A stretch of 64,000 nt of DNA from an uncultured Lachnospiraceae bacterium (GCA_947594855.1 CANQEL010000003.1:103120-167119), one strand, 5' to 3'; shown: positions 9,802-19,200, counted from the stretch's first letter. Translations and numbers: made by a program. The notes: a model not told the origin generated them from the letters alone.

Positions 9802-9835
9802 ATGTACATTATTCTTGCATATATGGACATTATTC
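9802..9835 (-). promoter_or_regulatory. Pair of 13-bp direct repeats, candidate AraC-type operator
   Basis: ATGTACATTATTC (9802-9814) and ATGGACATTATTC (9823-9835) differ at one base and are 21 bp apart, two helical turns. They sit about 80-110 nt upstream of the CBM/LRR gene. AraC-family proteins, including the YesN-type regulator in this locus, commonly bind direct repeats with such spacing. Binding here is inference. A short palindrome CACGC-CATA-GCGTG lies just beside them. Confidence 0.4.
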
Positions 9836-9856
9836 GTATAAATTATTTTCATTATA

Positions 9857-10936
9857 TTAATATGCTCTTTCCAATAACACATCCCATGTCACGGTAATCA
9901 TATCCATAGTATGTCCATTGACTACAATGCTTTTTATATTATCCTCATGTTGAAAACACGCTTCGTCAATATAATTAATTTTTTTAGTTACCTGCTCCCC
10001 CCTGTCAAGCTTTCTTATTGCATCTGCCACATAAGGGGCTGACAATGGATTACACTCAAAATCTGCATTTATGTTACCTTCAAGTACATCTGAAAGCCCA
10101 TCATAAACAGCATCAAATGAAATTATGACAGTACCTTCTTCTCCGTATTTTTTCCCCACGCTCTTCAGGGCTTCCATTGCTCCCCATGCTTCATTATCAT
10201 TCTGGCATACTACAACATCAATATTGTCATATTTTTTAATATATTCATCCATCACCCGCCTTCCGCCATTTTTTGTGAACTCTCCGTCTGTTTCATCAAG
10301 CTTATTCCAATTAGGTTTTGAATCAATATATCTGTCAAAACCTTTGCTTCTTCCTATCTGGGCAGACGAACCTTCCGTACCTGCAATAACTGCAATATCA
10401 ATATTGTCATTTCCCCTGCCTTTATCATTAAGATATGCTTCAAGCCAGGCTCCCGCAGCTTCACCTTCCGCCACAAAATCAGAGCCAAACCATGCCACAT
10501 ATAAATCTTCATCACAATCTATCATTCTGTCTATTATAAATACGGGAATTCCCGCTTTCTTCGCCTCTTTCATAATAGAATTCCAACCCTTTGTAACTAT
10601 AGGGTCTATAACAATATAATCCACTTTCTGTTCAATAAAACTTCTTACAGCTCCCATCTGCATATCCGGATCATTATTGGCATCAACATATAATAAATCA
10701 AATCCATTTTTTTCGGAAAAAGTCTCCATTGCCGACTCTGTAGCAGCTATACGCCAGTCTGATTCATGTCCCACCTGCGCAAATCCTACTTTTATCAATT
10801 CATTATTATGTACATCGGCCTCCGGTGTAGCAGACTCCGCCACCGTTTCTTCAGGATTATCATGTCTGCCGCAGCCTGTGAACATTGTGCTTATCAGTAA
10901 TAAAATCACGCCTGTCTTGAAAAACCCAGACCTCAT
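9857..10936 (-). CDS. Sugar-binding lipoprotein (YtfQ-type periplasmic-binding protein), orphan copy
   Basis: A 359-aa ABC substrate-binding lipoprotein with lipobox LISTMFTGC near residue 20 and the type I periplasmic-binding fold (KVGFAQVGHESDWR, VDYIVIDPIVTKGW, GIPVFIIDRMID, VVVCQNDNEAWGAMEAL, VIISFDAVYDGL). The family imports pentoses, hexoses and furanosides. I chose ATG 10936 (AGGAGG 8 nt upstream); the ORF-track start is an earlier GTG inside the SD-proximal region. It is paralogous to the protein at 16459-17514. Having no permease genes directly beside it, it may deliver another ligand, such as an arabino-oligosaccharide, to the same importer, or act as a sensor. Confidence 0.85.
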   Translation of the reverse strand: MRSGFFKTGVILLLISTMFTGCGRHDNPEETVAESATPEADVHNNELIKVGFAQVGHESDWRIAATESAMETFSEKNGFDLLYVDANNDPDMQMGAVRSFIEQKVDYIVIDPIVTKGWNSIMKEAKKAGIPVFIIDRMIDCDEDLYVAWFGSDFVAEGEAAGAWLEAYLNDKGRGNDNIDIAVIAGTEGSSAQIGRSKGFDRYIDSKPNWNKLDETDGEFTKNGGRRVMDEYIKKYDNIDVVVCQNDNEAWGAMEALKSVGKKYGEEGTVIISFDAVYDGLSDVLEGNINADFECNPLSAPYVADAIRKLDRGEQVTKKINYIDEACFQHEDNIKSIVVNGHTMDMITVTWDVLLERAY

Positions 10937-11027
10937 TTCATACACCTCCTGAAATGATTCAGAAATGTCTTATGATGTGTCGTTATAACAAGAAAATTAT
11001 ATCAGATTTATTCTTTTTTTGCAAGAT

Positions 11028-11061
11028 ATACGGCGGTTTTGCACATTTTGCCAAACCGCCG
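11028..11061 (-). terminator. Strong GC-rich hairpin after araA
   Basis: A 10-bp perfect stem (ACGGCGGTTT with AAACCGCCGT) lies between the araA stop and the next lipoprotein gene. It has no clear U-tract, so it may be a weak terminator or an RNA-stabilising processing hairpin rather than a classical terminator. Confidence 0.5.
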
Positions 11062-11095
11062 TAACGCAATACATATAATATGATATTGTAAAATT

Positions 11096-12583
11096 TTACT
11101 TATATGCCGCCATATTCCATTTTAGTTCATTTTTGAATGTGCGTATATCAGTATTTTCATCAATTACAACACTCTCAATTCCCATGGCATCTGCCCAGTC
11201 AGTCATCTGACTGACAGTTAAATCATAAGAAAATGCAGTATGGTGCGCTCCTCCTGCAAGTATCCATGCAGTCGCTCCAACTTCAAGATTAGGCCTTGGC
11301 GTCCAGAATGCGGTTCCCACAGGAAGCTTCGGCATTGGCTCTTTTACTTTTTTACAGTCAACAGCATTTATAAGCAATCTGAAACGTGTACCCAGGTCAA
11401 CCAGAGAACATGCCACCGCAGGACCGGTCTTTGAAGTAAATACAAGACGCGCCGGGTCTTCCCTGTTACCCATGGACAGAGGACATACCTTAATCCCGAT
11501 ATCACCGTCTGCAACTGACGGACACACTTCAAGCATATGAGCCTGAAGTATCCCTTCTTCACCAGGCACAAGATTATATGTATAATCTTCCATCATTGAC
11601 GTTCCTTTAGCTCCCTTTATATCAGCAGTCATAAGTTTCATCATGCGGACCATGGCAGCAACTTTCCAGTCTCCCTCTGCTCCAAAGCCATAACCTTTTT
11701 CCATAAGCCTCTGTATTGAAAGCCCCGGAAGCTGTTTAAGTCCTCCAAGCATACCAAAATGTGTAACTATCGCATGATAATCATTATCAGTTAGGAATTT
11801 TTCAATACCTATCTCCTGCTGCGCCTGAACCGCAACATGCTTTCTAAATTCACCCGGATCTCTTCCTTCATCGATAATCTTATATTTATCGTAATATTCA
11901 TCCACAAGTGCATTTACTTCGCCTTCGGGCACGGCATCCACATAATCTACAAGATCGTTTACGCAGTAATGGTCTATCTCCCAGCCAAATTTAATCTGCG
12001 CTTCTACCTTGTCGCCCTCTGTAACCGCCACATTATTCATGTTATCACCAAAACGGCATACCCTTATGTGCGAAGATTCAATGACGCCAATCGCAGTCCT
12101 CATCCAGCTTCCAAGCTGTGTCTGAACCCTTTCGGATGCCCAGTGGCCAACAATAATCTTTCTTTCAATACCCATACGGCTTACAATATGTCCATACTCC
12201 CTGTCGCCATGCGCCGACTGGTTCTCATTCATAAAGTCCATATCAATCGCACTGTAGGGAATCTCCTCATTAAACTGCGTATGCAGATGGCACAGCGGTT
12301 TTCTGAATTCCTTAAGTCCCAGAATCCACATTTTTGCCGGTGAAAATGTATGCATCCATGTAATCACACCGGCACATGCATCATCATTATTCGCATCATT
12401 AAACGTTTTACGTATTGATGCCTGACTAATCAATGTAGGCATAAGCACTACCTCAAACGGAAGATTACCTGAAGCATTTAACGCTTCTACAATTCTGGCA
12501 GAGTGTTCCGCCACTTTCTTAAGACATTCATCTCCGTACAGGTCCTGGGAGCCTGTACAGAACCAGAACTTATAATTTTTCAA
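11096..12583 (-). CDS. araA: L-arabinose isomerase
   Basis: Converts L-arabinose to L-ribulose, the first cytosolic step of arabinose catabolism. The protein (495 aa, usual length about 500) carries the family hallmarks: FWFCTGSQDLYG at the N-terminus, GAEGDWKVAAMVR and MMEDYTYNLVPGEEGILQAHMLEVCPS containing the Mn2+-binding Glu/His residues, and GGAHHTAFSYDLT with the C-terminal metal-ligand His. I chose the TTG at 12583 (AGGGGG 7 nt upstream); the ORF-track start adds 24 residues not seen in the family. araB and araD are not in this window. A terminator separates it from the upstream permease gene, so it may depend on read-through or its own promoter. Confidence 0.96.
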   Translation of the reverse strand: MKNYKFWFCTGSQDLYGDECLKKVAEHSARIVEALNASGNLPFEVVLMPTLISQASIRKTFNDANNDDACAGVITWMHTFSPAKMWILGLKEFRKPLCHLHTQFNEEIPYSAIDMDFMNENQSAHGDREYGHIVSRMGIERKIIVGHWASERVQTQLGSWMRTAIGVIESSHIRVCRFGDNMNNVAVTEGDKVEAQIKFGWEIDHYCVNDLVDYVDAVPEGEVNALVDEYYDKYKIIDEGRDPGEFRKHVAVQAQQEIGIEKFLTDNDYHAIVTHFGMLGGLKQLPGLSIQRLMEKGYGFGAEGDWKVAAMVRMMKLMTADIKGAKGTSMMEDYTYNLVPGEEGILQAHMLEVCPSVADGDIGIKVCPLSMGNREDPARLVFTSKTGPAVACSLVDLGTRFRLLINAVDCKKVKEPMPKLPVGTAFWTPRPNLEVGATAWILAGGAHHTAFSYDLTVSQMTDWADAMGIESVVIDENTDIRTFKNELKWNMAAYK

Positions 12584-12611
12584 TTTATTACCCCCTTGTC
12601 GTAATTTTATT

Positions 12612-12645
12612 AAAAAGGAACCCACCAATATGATGAGTTCCTTTA
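12612..12645 (-). terminator. Terminator between permease gene and araA
   Basis: Stem AAAGGAAC/GTTCCTTT (12614-12621 with 12637-12644) followed by TTTTT on the minus strand. It ends the importer operon before araA, or attenuates transcription into it. Confidence 0.75.
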
Positions 12646-12669
12646 AATTATACATAAAACATGAATCTG

Positions 12670-13719
12670 TTAATCTTTGTTCTTGTTAGCTATAATAATA
12701 CTCTGAACAACGAGGAACAGACAAAGCATTGCAGCTCTTGTGATTCCTATCCACCATGGTTCATCAAGTCCGGCAAGCGCAACGATGTTCTGAATGGTGC
12801 TGAGGGAAAGAACTCCGAAGAAAGTTCCTATAATATTACCAACACCACCGGTAAGCATCGTACCACCGATAATTGATGAAGCAATTGCATCCATTTCCAT
12901 TCCTGTCGCATGCGACGGCGAACCGGAACCTATATGCAGGAAGTATACGAATCCTCCTATACCTGCCAATATTCCTGATAAAAGATGTGAGATGAATTTG
13001 GTTCTCTTCACATTAATACCAAGCATGAGAGCGCTGTACTGATTACCTCCGACTGCATAGAAACCACGACCAAGTTTGGTCCATCTTAACAGACAGAAGA
13101 AAACTATTACAATTACAAGCGCAACTATGACACCTATCTCAATATATGCCGGTATGTACATGCCTTTGGCATTATTGGAACCAAGAAACGGTATAGTAAT
13201 ACGTGTATCTTTTAACTTAACAAATTTCTCATTTGCAACGTTAAATGGATTGGTATGTACAATAGTCGTCATACCTCTTGCAAAGAACATTCCCGCCAAT
13301 GTAACGATAAACGGCTGTATCTCCAGATACGCAACCAGGTATCCCTGTACAAGGCCGAATGCAAGACCGATTGCAAGAGCGATAAGTATTGAAACAACTA
13401 TGTTGCCGCCCAGATAATCCAAATATACCGCACAGCTCATACTAACCAAAGCAACCACGCCTCCGACAGATATATCAATACCGCCGGTAATCATAACAAG
13501 GCTCAGACCGCATGATACAATAATAAGGGCTGCCTGTTGGTTAAGTATATTCAGGAAAGCCTGAGGTTTGAGGAAAGATCCTCCCTGAAATACCATAGCT
13601 CCAATATACATAACAAAGAAAACTATAATTGTTATAACAAGGAGCAGGTTGGTATCAGACATTCCCTTTATTCTGGCACCTATGCTGATGCCGCCTGAAG
13701 ATGATTTTTTATCTTTCAT
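12670..13719 (-). CDS. ABC sugar permease (YjfF/RbsC type)
   Basis: A 349-aa inner-membrane permease of the BPD_transp_2 (RbsC/YtfT/YjfF) family with about nine hydrophobic helices. Family blocks include VMITGGIDISVGGVVAL, PFIVTLAGMFFARG, FYAVGGNQYSALMLGINV (the EAA-like coupling region that contacts the ATPase) and GGTMLTGGVGNIIGTFFG. It begins 1 nt after the stop of the preceding permease, consistent with translational coupling. Two different permease genes next to one double-ABC ATPase is the YtfQRT-YjfF layout. Known members carry furanose sugars, and related systems in Shewanella carry arabinose, so arabinose uptake is the likely role here from context. Confidence 0.92.
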   Translation of the reverse strand: MKDKKSSSGGISIGARIKGMSDTNLLLVITIIVFFVMYIGAMVFQGGSFLKPQAFLNILNQQAALIIVSCGLSLVMITGGIDISVGGVVALVSMSCAVYLDYLGGNIVVSILIALAIGLAFGLVQGYLVAYLEIQPFIVTLAGMFFARGMTTIVHTNPFNVANEKFVKLKDTRITIPFLGSNNAKGMYIPAYIEIGVIVALVIVIVFFCLLRWTKLGRGFYAVGGNQYSALMLGINVKRTKFISHLLSGILAGIGGFVYFLHIGSGSPSHATGMEMDAIASSIIGGTMLTGGVGNIIGTFFGVLSLSTIQNIVALAGLDEPWWIGITRAAMLCLFLVVQSIIIANKNKD

Positions 13720-13720
13720 A

Positions 13721-14818
13721 TCAGCCGACCTCCTTTACACGTGTGCCTGATTTTAATTTCTTTCCTAATGAAGAAAGTTTCTCCCTTACAACAGGCGCAC
13801 TAAGTACAACGAGCAGTATTATAACAGCTGCCTTATATGCAGGGAGCGCATCTGCACGTACATTAAATTTATATAACGTAGTAGTAAGGAACTGGATAAC
13901 ATATGCTCCTATAATTGAAGCTGGCATACTGAACTTACCTCCGCTAAGTGCATTACCGCCCAAAGCTACTGCAAGGATAGCATCCATTTCAATATCTTTT
14001 GCAACAACCGAGTAGTTGATTGTAGAAACACGGCTTACTTTAATAAGTGCAGCTACTGCAACACACAATCCTAAGATTATGAAACTTAACAGTTTAATAA
14101 ATTTAGGATTCAGACCGTTAAGCTTTGATGAACTCTCGTTAATACCAACCGCCTGTGTATACAGACCCAGGTTAGTGAATTTGAGCACAAGCGCCATCAC
14201 AATCATGCATATGACTGCTATGATAAACGGCGTCGGAATCGGTATTCCCGGAATCAATCCTCCAAAGTAACCGAATTTAGGTTCATTTACTATCGGAAGC
14301 TGACTGTTATTAATCCAGGAAGCGATAGAACGTCCTGCCGTATATAATATAAGCGTAGCTACCATAGGCTGAATCTTAAAGTAAGCTACAAGCACTCCGT
14401 TAAATGCGCCAAACAGCATTGCTACAATACATGCTGCAAGGAATCCTACGATAATAGGAGCCTGCAGATGTTCCGGACTTACCTGTCCTCCGCAGAGCAC
14501 TCTCAGTATAACCGAACCGGCAATGGCAATGGCAGCGCCCACACTGATATCCTGTCCGCCTGAAGCAGCAGTAACAAGCGTCATACCAATAGCAAGTATT
14601 GCAAGCTCTGAACCGTTATCCAGAATCGTTATCAGACGTCCTGAAAGAACGGGGTTACCGGCACTGTTATGACCAAATGATATTGCAAAGAACGAAGGGT
14701 CCATAATAAAGTTAAACAGTGCAAGCAGCAGTAAAGCTGCTATAGGTATAAACAGCTGATTTCTAAATATACCGCTAAATGCTTTAGCTACAGATGATTT
14801 ACTGTTATTTTTCTGCAT
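13721..14818 (-). CDS. ABC sugar permease (YtfT type)
   Basis: A 365-aa permease of the same BPD_transp_2 family, pairing with the next one as a heterodimer. Visible blocks: ELAILAIGMTLVTAASGGQDISVGAAIA, FKIQPMVATLILYTAGRSIA, LYTQAVGINESSSKLNGLNPK, and LAVALGGNALSGGKFSMPASIIGAYV. It lies 2 nt downstream of the ATPase gene and is tightly coupled on both sides. The last 35 residues form a basic cytoplasmic tail (VREKLSSLGKKLKSGTRVKE). Confidence 0.92.
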   Translation of the reverse strand: MQKNNSKSSVAKAFSGIFRNQLFIPIAALLLLALFNFIMDPSFFAISFGHNSAGNPVLSGRLITILDNGSELAILAIGMTLVTAASGGQDISVGAAIAIAGSVILRVLCGGQVSPEHLQAPIIVGFLAACIVAMLFGAFNGVLVAYFKIQPMVATLILYTAGRSIASWINNSQLPIVNEPKFGYFGGLIPGIPIPTPFIIAVICMIVMALVLKFTNLGLYTQAVGINESSSKLNGLNPKFIKLLSFIILGLCVAVAALIKVSRVSTINYSVVAKDIEMDAILAVALGGNALSGGKFSMPASIIGAYVIQFLTTTLYKFNVRADALPAYKAAVIILLVVLSAPVVREKLSSLGKKLKSGTRVKEVG

Positions 14819-14820
14819 TA

Positions 14821-16335
14821 TTATCTGTCACCTCCGGCTATTGTACTCATAATCTTGTTCTGAGTCAGGTCTTCACCCGAAAGTTCGCCTACCACCTTAC
14901 GGTCTCTCATGACGACAAGTCTCGAACATGTACGGAGCATCTCGTCTGTTTCTGATGAAATAAACGTAACGCTCATACCCTCTGAAGCAAGTTTAAGTAC
15001 CAGTTTCTGTATTTCAATCTTAGTACCGATATCAATACCACGCGTAGGCTCATCCAGAATCAGATATTCCGGATTCATAAGCAGCCAGCGTGCAAGTATA
15101 ACTTTCTGCTGATTTCCTCCCGAAAGGGATTTAATCGGCGTATCTGCAGATGCTGTCTTAATCTCAAGGAGTTTAATATATTCATCTGCAAACTTGTATG
15201 CCTGTGCCTTGGTAAATGGTTTAAAGAAACCTTTCAGTACCTGAAGTGCGAGTATAATATTCTCACGCACAGACAAATCTCCTATAATACCATCTATTTT
15301 ACGGTCTTCTGGAAGATATGCTATGCCATTTTTCATGGCGTCAATAGGCTTTGAAATCTTTATTTTCTTACCATTCTTCTTTACTTCTCCATGCAACATC
15401 CTGTCTGCACCGAATATTGCACGCACGCACTCACTTCTTCCTGAACCAAGAAGACCTGTAAATCCATTGACCTCGCCTCTCTTAATATAGAAGTCAAATG
15501 GTTTAATTCCTGCATTACTCTGAAGCCCTTTAGCCTCAAATACTGTTTCGTCAGCATCCTTGCCTTTATATACAAGGCTGTCATCACGAATCTCTTCCAT
15601 ATCGTCAAGTTCCTTACCAAGCATCTTGGCAACAAGCTTAACTCTCGGAAGCGTTTCAATTTCATATTCTCCAACGAGCTTTCCATCTCTGAGAACCGTA
15701 ATCTTATCGCTTACCTCGTATACCTGATCGAGGAAGTGCGTAACGAATATAATTCCTACGCCCCTTTTCTTCAAATCCCTCATGAGCCCGAACAGTTTCT
15801 GAACTTCCTGTTCATCAAGTGAAGATGTCGGCTCATCCAGAATCAATACCTTACAGTCCATGTCAACTGCACGTGCAATGGCAACCATCTGCTGTATTGC
15901 AATAGAACAGCTTGACAACTGTTGGGTAGCTTTAGCAGGTATATCAAGTGATTTTAAGATTTTATCTGCGTCAGCATTCATTTTTTTCCAGTTCTGTCCT
16001 GCGCCTTTTCCGCGCGCTATGTACATATTTTCCGCTACAGACAGATTGGGACATAAAGTGATTTCCTGATACACGGTACTTATTCCAAGTTTCTGTGCAT
16101 CCTGTGGGGAACGGATGACTGCCGCTTTATTCATTCCCTTAAGGAAAATTTCACCCTCATCCTTCTCATATACTCCGGTTAAAACTTTAATAAGTGTAGA
16201 TTTACCGGCTCCATTTTCCCCCATTAACGCATGAATTTCGCCTTCACATAATGTAAAATCTACATTCTGCAAAGCACGTACTCCGGGAAAGCTTTTGGAT
16301 ATATTCCGCATTTCCAATATAGAATTTTCTTTCAC
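14821..16335 (-). CDS. Sugar ABC importer ATP-binding protein (double ABC domain, YtfR/RbsA type)
   Basis: A roughly 504-aa protein with two tandem ABC domains. The first has Walker A GENGAGKST, a divergent signature LSSCSIAIQQ and Walker B VLILDEPTSS. The second has a degenerate P-loop GLLGSGRSE, a good LSGGNQQK signature and YLILDEPTRGID. One canonical and one degenerate P-loop is normal for RbsA-type proteins. The ORF track starts at GTG 16347, but AAGGGGTG overlaps that codon; GTG 16335 sits about 9 nt after the same SD and I prefer it. It drives uptake through the two permeases just downstream. Confidence 0.93.
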   Translation of the reverse strand: MKENSILEMRNISKSFPGVRALQNVDFTLCEGEIHALMGENGAGKSTLIKVLTGVYEKDEGEIFLKGMNKAAVIRSPQDAQKLGISTVYQEITLCPNLSVAENMYIARGKGAGQNWKKMNADADKILKSLDIPAKATQQLSSCSIAIQQMVAIARAVDMDCKVLILDEPTSSLDEQEVQKLFGLMRDLKKRGVGIIFVTHFLDQVYEVSDKITVLRDGKLVGEYEIETLPRVKLVAKMLGKELDDMEEIRDDSLVYKGKDADETVFEAKGLQSNAGIKPFDFYIKRGEVNGFTGLLGSGRSECVRAIFGADRMLHGEVKKNGKKIKISKPIDAMKNGIAYLPEDRKIDGIIGDLSVRENIILALQVLKGFFKPFTKAQAYKFADEYIKLLEIKTASADTPIKSLSGGNQQKVILARWLLMNPEYLILDEPTRGIDIGTKIEIQKLVLKLASEGMSVTFISSETDEMLRTCSRLVVMRDRKVVGELSGEDLTQNKIMSTIAGGDR

Positions 16336-16366
16336 CAGTGCATTCACCCCTTAATATAATTTTAGG

Positions 16367-16425
16367 AAAAAGAGCGCTAAGCAAGCGTACTGACATTTGT
16401 TTACGCTGTGCCGCGCTCTTTCTTT
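16367..16425 (-). terminator. Attenuator hairpin between binding-protein and ATPase genes
   Basis: AGAGCGC (16371-16377) pairs with GCGCTCT (16413-16419), with further pairing inside (AGCGTA/TACGCT), followed on the minus strand by TTTTTCC. Such a partial terminator after the binding-protein gene would let the binding protein be made in excess over the membrane components. Confidence 0.7.
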
Positions 16426-16458
16426 TAGGTCATAATTTTAAATTAAATTATTTTTAAA

Positions 16459-17514
16459 TTATTCCGTCGGTGCTGTCTCGTCGCCGATTCCGTTTGCTTC
16501 AATCTCTTCATCTGTTATTGAAGAATCAAAACCTTTCTCCTCAAGGATAATTACTTTCTCTGCAACTTCCTGACCAGCTTCAAGAGTCTTGATAACTTCA
16601 TCAATGTATGGAGCCTGGAATGGGTTACACTGTCCATCATAGTTCCATCTGCCTGCCTGAACTTCTTTAAGAGCCCACTTGTTGCAGTCAAATCCCATGA
16701 TGATTACATCGCCGTCAACACCATGTGAGATGTTTGCATTGTCAAGAGCTGCTACAGCTCCTCTTGCCATATCGTCGTTCTCTGCATAGATTACGTTGAA
16801 TTCCTCGCCTGAATCAATTACAGACTGAACGATCTGCTGAGCTTTCTCTGCGTTCCACTCTGCTGTCTGCTGTGTAACGATGTTCCAAGAATCTTCTGCA
16901 TCAACTTTCTCCTGAAGAGCGCCTGAACGTCCCTTCTGAGCTGCTGAACCCATAACACCCTGGATATGGATGATGTTGTACTCATCAAGATTCTGGCTTG
17001 CTAACCACTCAACTGCTGTCTGTCCTTCTTTGTCCATATCAGATACGATTGAAGCTGCATAAAGGCTTTCATCAGCATCTATTGTACGGTCGAAAAGGAT
17101 TACAGGGATACCAGCTGCCTGTGCATCTTTAAGGGTTGAATCCCATCCTGCTGTGTCGGCTGCTGAAAGAAGAAGATAATCAACGCCTTCCTGAATGAAC
17201 TGCTGAGCTGCGTTAATCTGCTCATCATTCTTTAAGCTGTAGAATGTCTTTGCTTCATATCCGTTAGCTGCACTGAATGCTTCCTCTAATGACTTAACGT
17301 TAGCTGTACGGTATCCTGACTCTGTAGGGTCATTATTAATGATACCAACTGTGATAACCTTATCTGATGAGCTTCCCTCATCTGCTGCTGCATCATCAGC
17401 AGGAGCCTCTGTAGCAGTCTCATCAGTAGGAGCTTCTTCTTTCTTGCCACATCCTGCAAGAAGAGTTGCAACCATAGCTACACTAAGCACTACACCTAAA
17501 AACTTCTTTTTCAT
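16459..17514 (-). CDS. Sugar-binding lipoprotein of the arabinose ABC importer (YtfQ/AraU type)
   Basis: A 351-aa lipoprotein with lipobox ATLLAGC, an acidic low-complexity spacer (about 22-45), then a type I sugar-binding fold: VITVGIINNDPTESGYR, FYSLKNDEQINAAQQFIQEGVDYLLL, GIPVILFDRTIDADES, VIYAENDDMARGAVAAL, VIIMGFDCNKWALKEV, and DGQCNPFQAPYIDEV. ATG 17514 has GGAGG 7 nt upstream; the ORF-track extension is leader. It heads the importer operon, separated from the ATPase by an attenuator hairpin, and stands just downstream of the YesMN pair. Arabinose or arabinofuranose as ligand is inferred from AraA and the GH43 genes. Confidence 0.92.
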   Translation of the reverse strand: MKKKFLGVVLSVAMVATLLAGCGKKEEAPTDETATEAPADDAAADEGSSSDKVITVGIINNDPTESGYRTANVKSLEEAFSAANGYEAKTFYSLKNDEQINAAQQFIQEGVDYLLLSAADTAGWDSTLKDAQAAGIPVILFDRTIDADESLYAASIVSDMDKEGQTAVEWLASQNLDEYNIIHIQGVMGSAAQKGRSGALQEKVDAEDSWNIVTQQTAEWNAEKAQQIVQSVIDSGEEFNVIYAENDDMARGAVAALDNANISHGVDGDVIIMGFDCNKWALKEVQAGRWNYDGQCNPFQAPYIDEVIKTLEAGQEVAEKVIILEEKGFDSSITDEEIEANGIGDETAPTE

Positions 17515-17626
17515 TTTTTGTCCTCCTCTAAAATTTGTATGCCTTTTAGGCAAATTAATTTACGGAATCATGTGACAGATTCCATATGCTTAATTATAAT
17601 TTTATATTGATAAAATTTGCAGAATA

Positions 17627-17660
17627 AAAATCTAATACGAGGTGCAAATATCTAATGTAT
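17627..17660 (-). promoter_or_regulatory. Direct repeats upstream of importer operon, candidate YesN site
   Basis: On the minus strand TTAGATATTT and TTAGATTTTT are repeated 20 bp apart, about 110-140 nt upstream of the binding-protein ATG. The spacing matches AraC-type operators. The sequence is not clearly the same as the repeat pair at 9802-9835, so a shared regulator is only a hypothesis. Confidence 0.3.
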
Positions 17661-17673
17661 ATTTTTGTCGCAA

Positions 17674-19200
17674 TCATTTTTGTGTTTTTCTGTACTCGTC
17701 AGGTTTTTGTCCCGTAACCTGCCTGAATACGCGGCTGAAATATTTCGGGTCGGAATATCCGACTTCTGCGGCAATCTCATATACTTTCATATTGCTTCCC
17801 ACAAGCATAAGCTTGGCTTTCCCTATACGGTAATTTCTTATATATGAACTGAAATTAAGCCCCATTTCTTTCTGAAACTGCGCACTAAGATATTCCGGAG
17901 TAATTCCAAGTTTCCCCGCAATCTCATCAAGAGTTATTCCGTCTTTATAAAATTCATGTATCATATTTATTGTTCTTTTTACGGTTAGTCCTAAGTTTTC
18001 ATCTTCTTTCCGGTTTTCAAACAGGCTTCCGAATACCATATCAAGTATCCCTCTCATTTCGCCGGAACTCTTTGCTTCATTTATTCTTTCAATAAGCTGC
18101 TTCTGGCGTGCGGCAATCTGTTCAAACTCATTGATTTCTTTTAATATACCTAATGCCGCCCATATGAATCTTGTATATGCTTCCTTTATCACCTGAGGAT
18201 TATACAACGAACCGTCAAAGAAATAATCTTCAAATTTCTTTACTGAATTCAGTGTCGCCGCTTTGTCCATCGAATACAGGGAAGTTTTCATCAGATTTTC
18301 TGTTTCAACCGGATACTCGCACTTTTTTACTTTGATTTCAGTAACCTGCGGAAATGTTATTATCACGCCGTCGCCAAATATCATATTCCAGTGGAGATAG
18401 CTGTTTATAATTCTGTAACTGCTTTGTATATTTTCAAGACCCTCTGCCCTTATCATGCCCGTGCATACCTTACGCATGGATAACGGGTTTCTCTGTATAC
18501 TTGTTTTAATATGCCTTTCCATCTCATCCAGATTCCCGCATTTGTATATTAATGCAAGAAGCGACATTTCTTTTGGGAGCTCAAGTATTATATATTCTGT
18601 TCCGTCTATATGGTCCAGTATTTTACCTATTGTTTTCTTTACTGATTCCACATTTTCTTCATAATAATATCCAAGATATGCCGTAAGCTCTACAAATACC
18701 GTATCCCTCCGTATTCCGTGGCGGTTATCCATATACTGTACAAGCTTTTCATCTACATCTATGATTCCGTTTATAATTCCAAGGAAAATATTGTTTAGCG
18801 AACTCAGTGTTTCCGGCACCTCATTGTCATCCGAAATCTCATCCGCAAGATTACTTAATGTCTGTGTAAGCTCTCCGATTGTAATAGGTTTGGTAAGATA
18901 TTCCCTCACGCCCAGCCTCATTGCTTCCTGTGCATATGAAAACTCAGAATACGCGCTTATAACAATAACTTTTGGCATCCTGTCTTTTTTCTTAAGCTCA
19001 GCAAGCATCTCAAGTCCGCTCATACCGGGCATCATTATATCAGTAATAACTATATCCGGAGAATTTTCCAGTATCAGTTTAAGTCCGTCTTCTCCGTTAT
19101 CTGCAGTTGCTGCTACCTCATAATTATCACCTATTTTTTCAATAAGCCGGCATATTCCCTCGCATATTCTTATTTCATCTTCCACAACAATTATTTTCAT
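17674..19200 (-). CDS. YesN-type response regulator with AraC DNA-binding domain
   Basis: A 508-aa two-component regulator. The N-terminal receiver domain shows acidic residues in VVEDE, phospho-acceptor Asp54 (DIVITDIMMPG), Ser82 and Lys104 (YLTKP). A long middle region of about 270 residues follows, then a C-terminal double helix-turn-helix of the AraC/XylS class (GITLDEIAGKLGITPEYLSAQ..., VYEIAAEVGYSDPKYFSRVFRQ). Its start overlaps the stop of the sensor kinase gene by 4 nt. YesM/YesN pairs typically control neighbouring carbohydrate-uptake and hydrolase genes. Placed next to the importer operon, it probably activates the arabinan genes when the sensor detects extracellular sugar. Confidence 0.93.
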   Translation of the reverse strand: MKIIVVEDEIRICEGICRLIEKIGDNYEVAATADNGEDGLKLILENSPDIVITDIMMPGMSGLEMLAELKKKDRMPKVIVISAYSEFSYAQEAMRLGVREYLTKPITIGELTQTLSNLADEISDDNEVPETLSSLNNIFLGIINGIIDVDEKLVQYMDNRHGIRRDTVFVELTAYLGYYYEENVESVKKTIGKILDHIDGTEYIILELPKEMSLLALIYKCGNLDEMERHIKTSIQRNPLSMRKVCTGMIRAEGLENIQSSYRIINSYLHWNMIFGDGVIITFPQVTEIKVKKCEYPVETENLMKTSLYSMDKAATLNSVKKFEDYFFDGSLYNPQVIKEAYTRFIWAALGILKEINEFEQIAARQKQLIERINEAKSSGEMRGILDMVFGSLFENRKEDENLGLTVKRTINMIHEFYKDGITLDEIAGKLGITPEYLSAQFQKEMGLNFSSYIRNYRIGKAKLMLVGSNMKVYEIAAEVGYSDPKYFSRVFRQVTGQKPDEYRKTQK

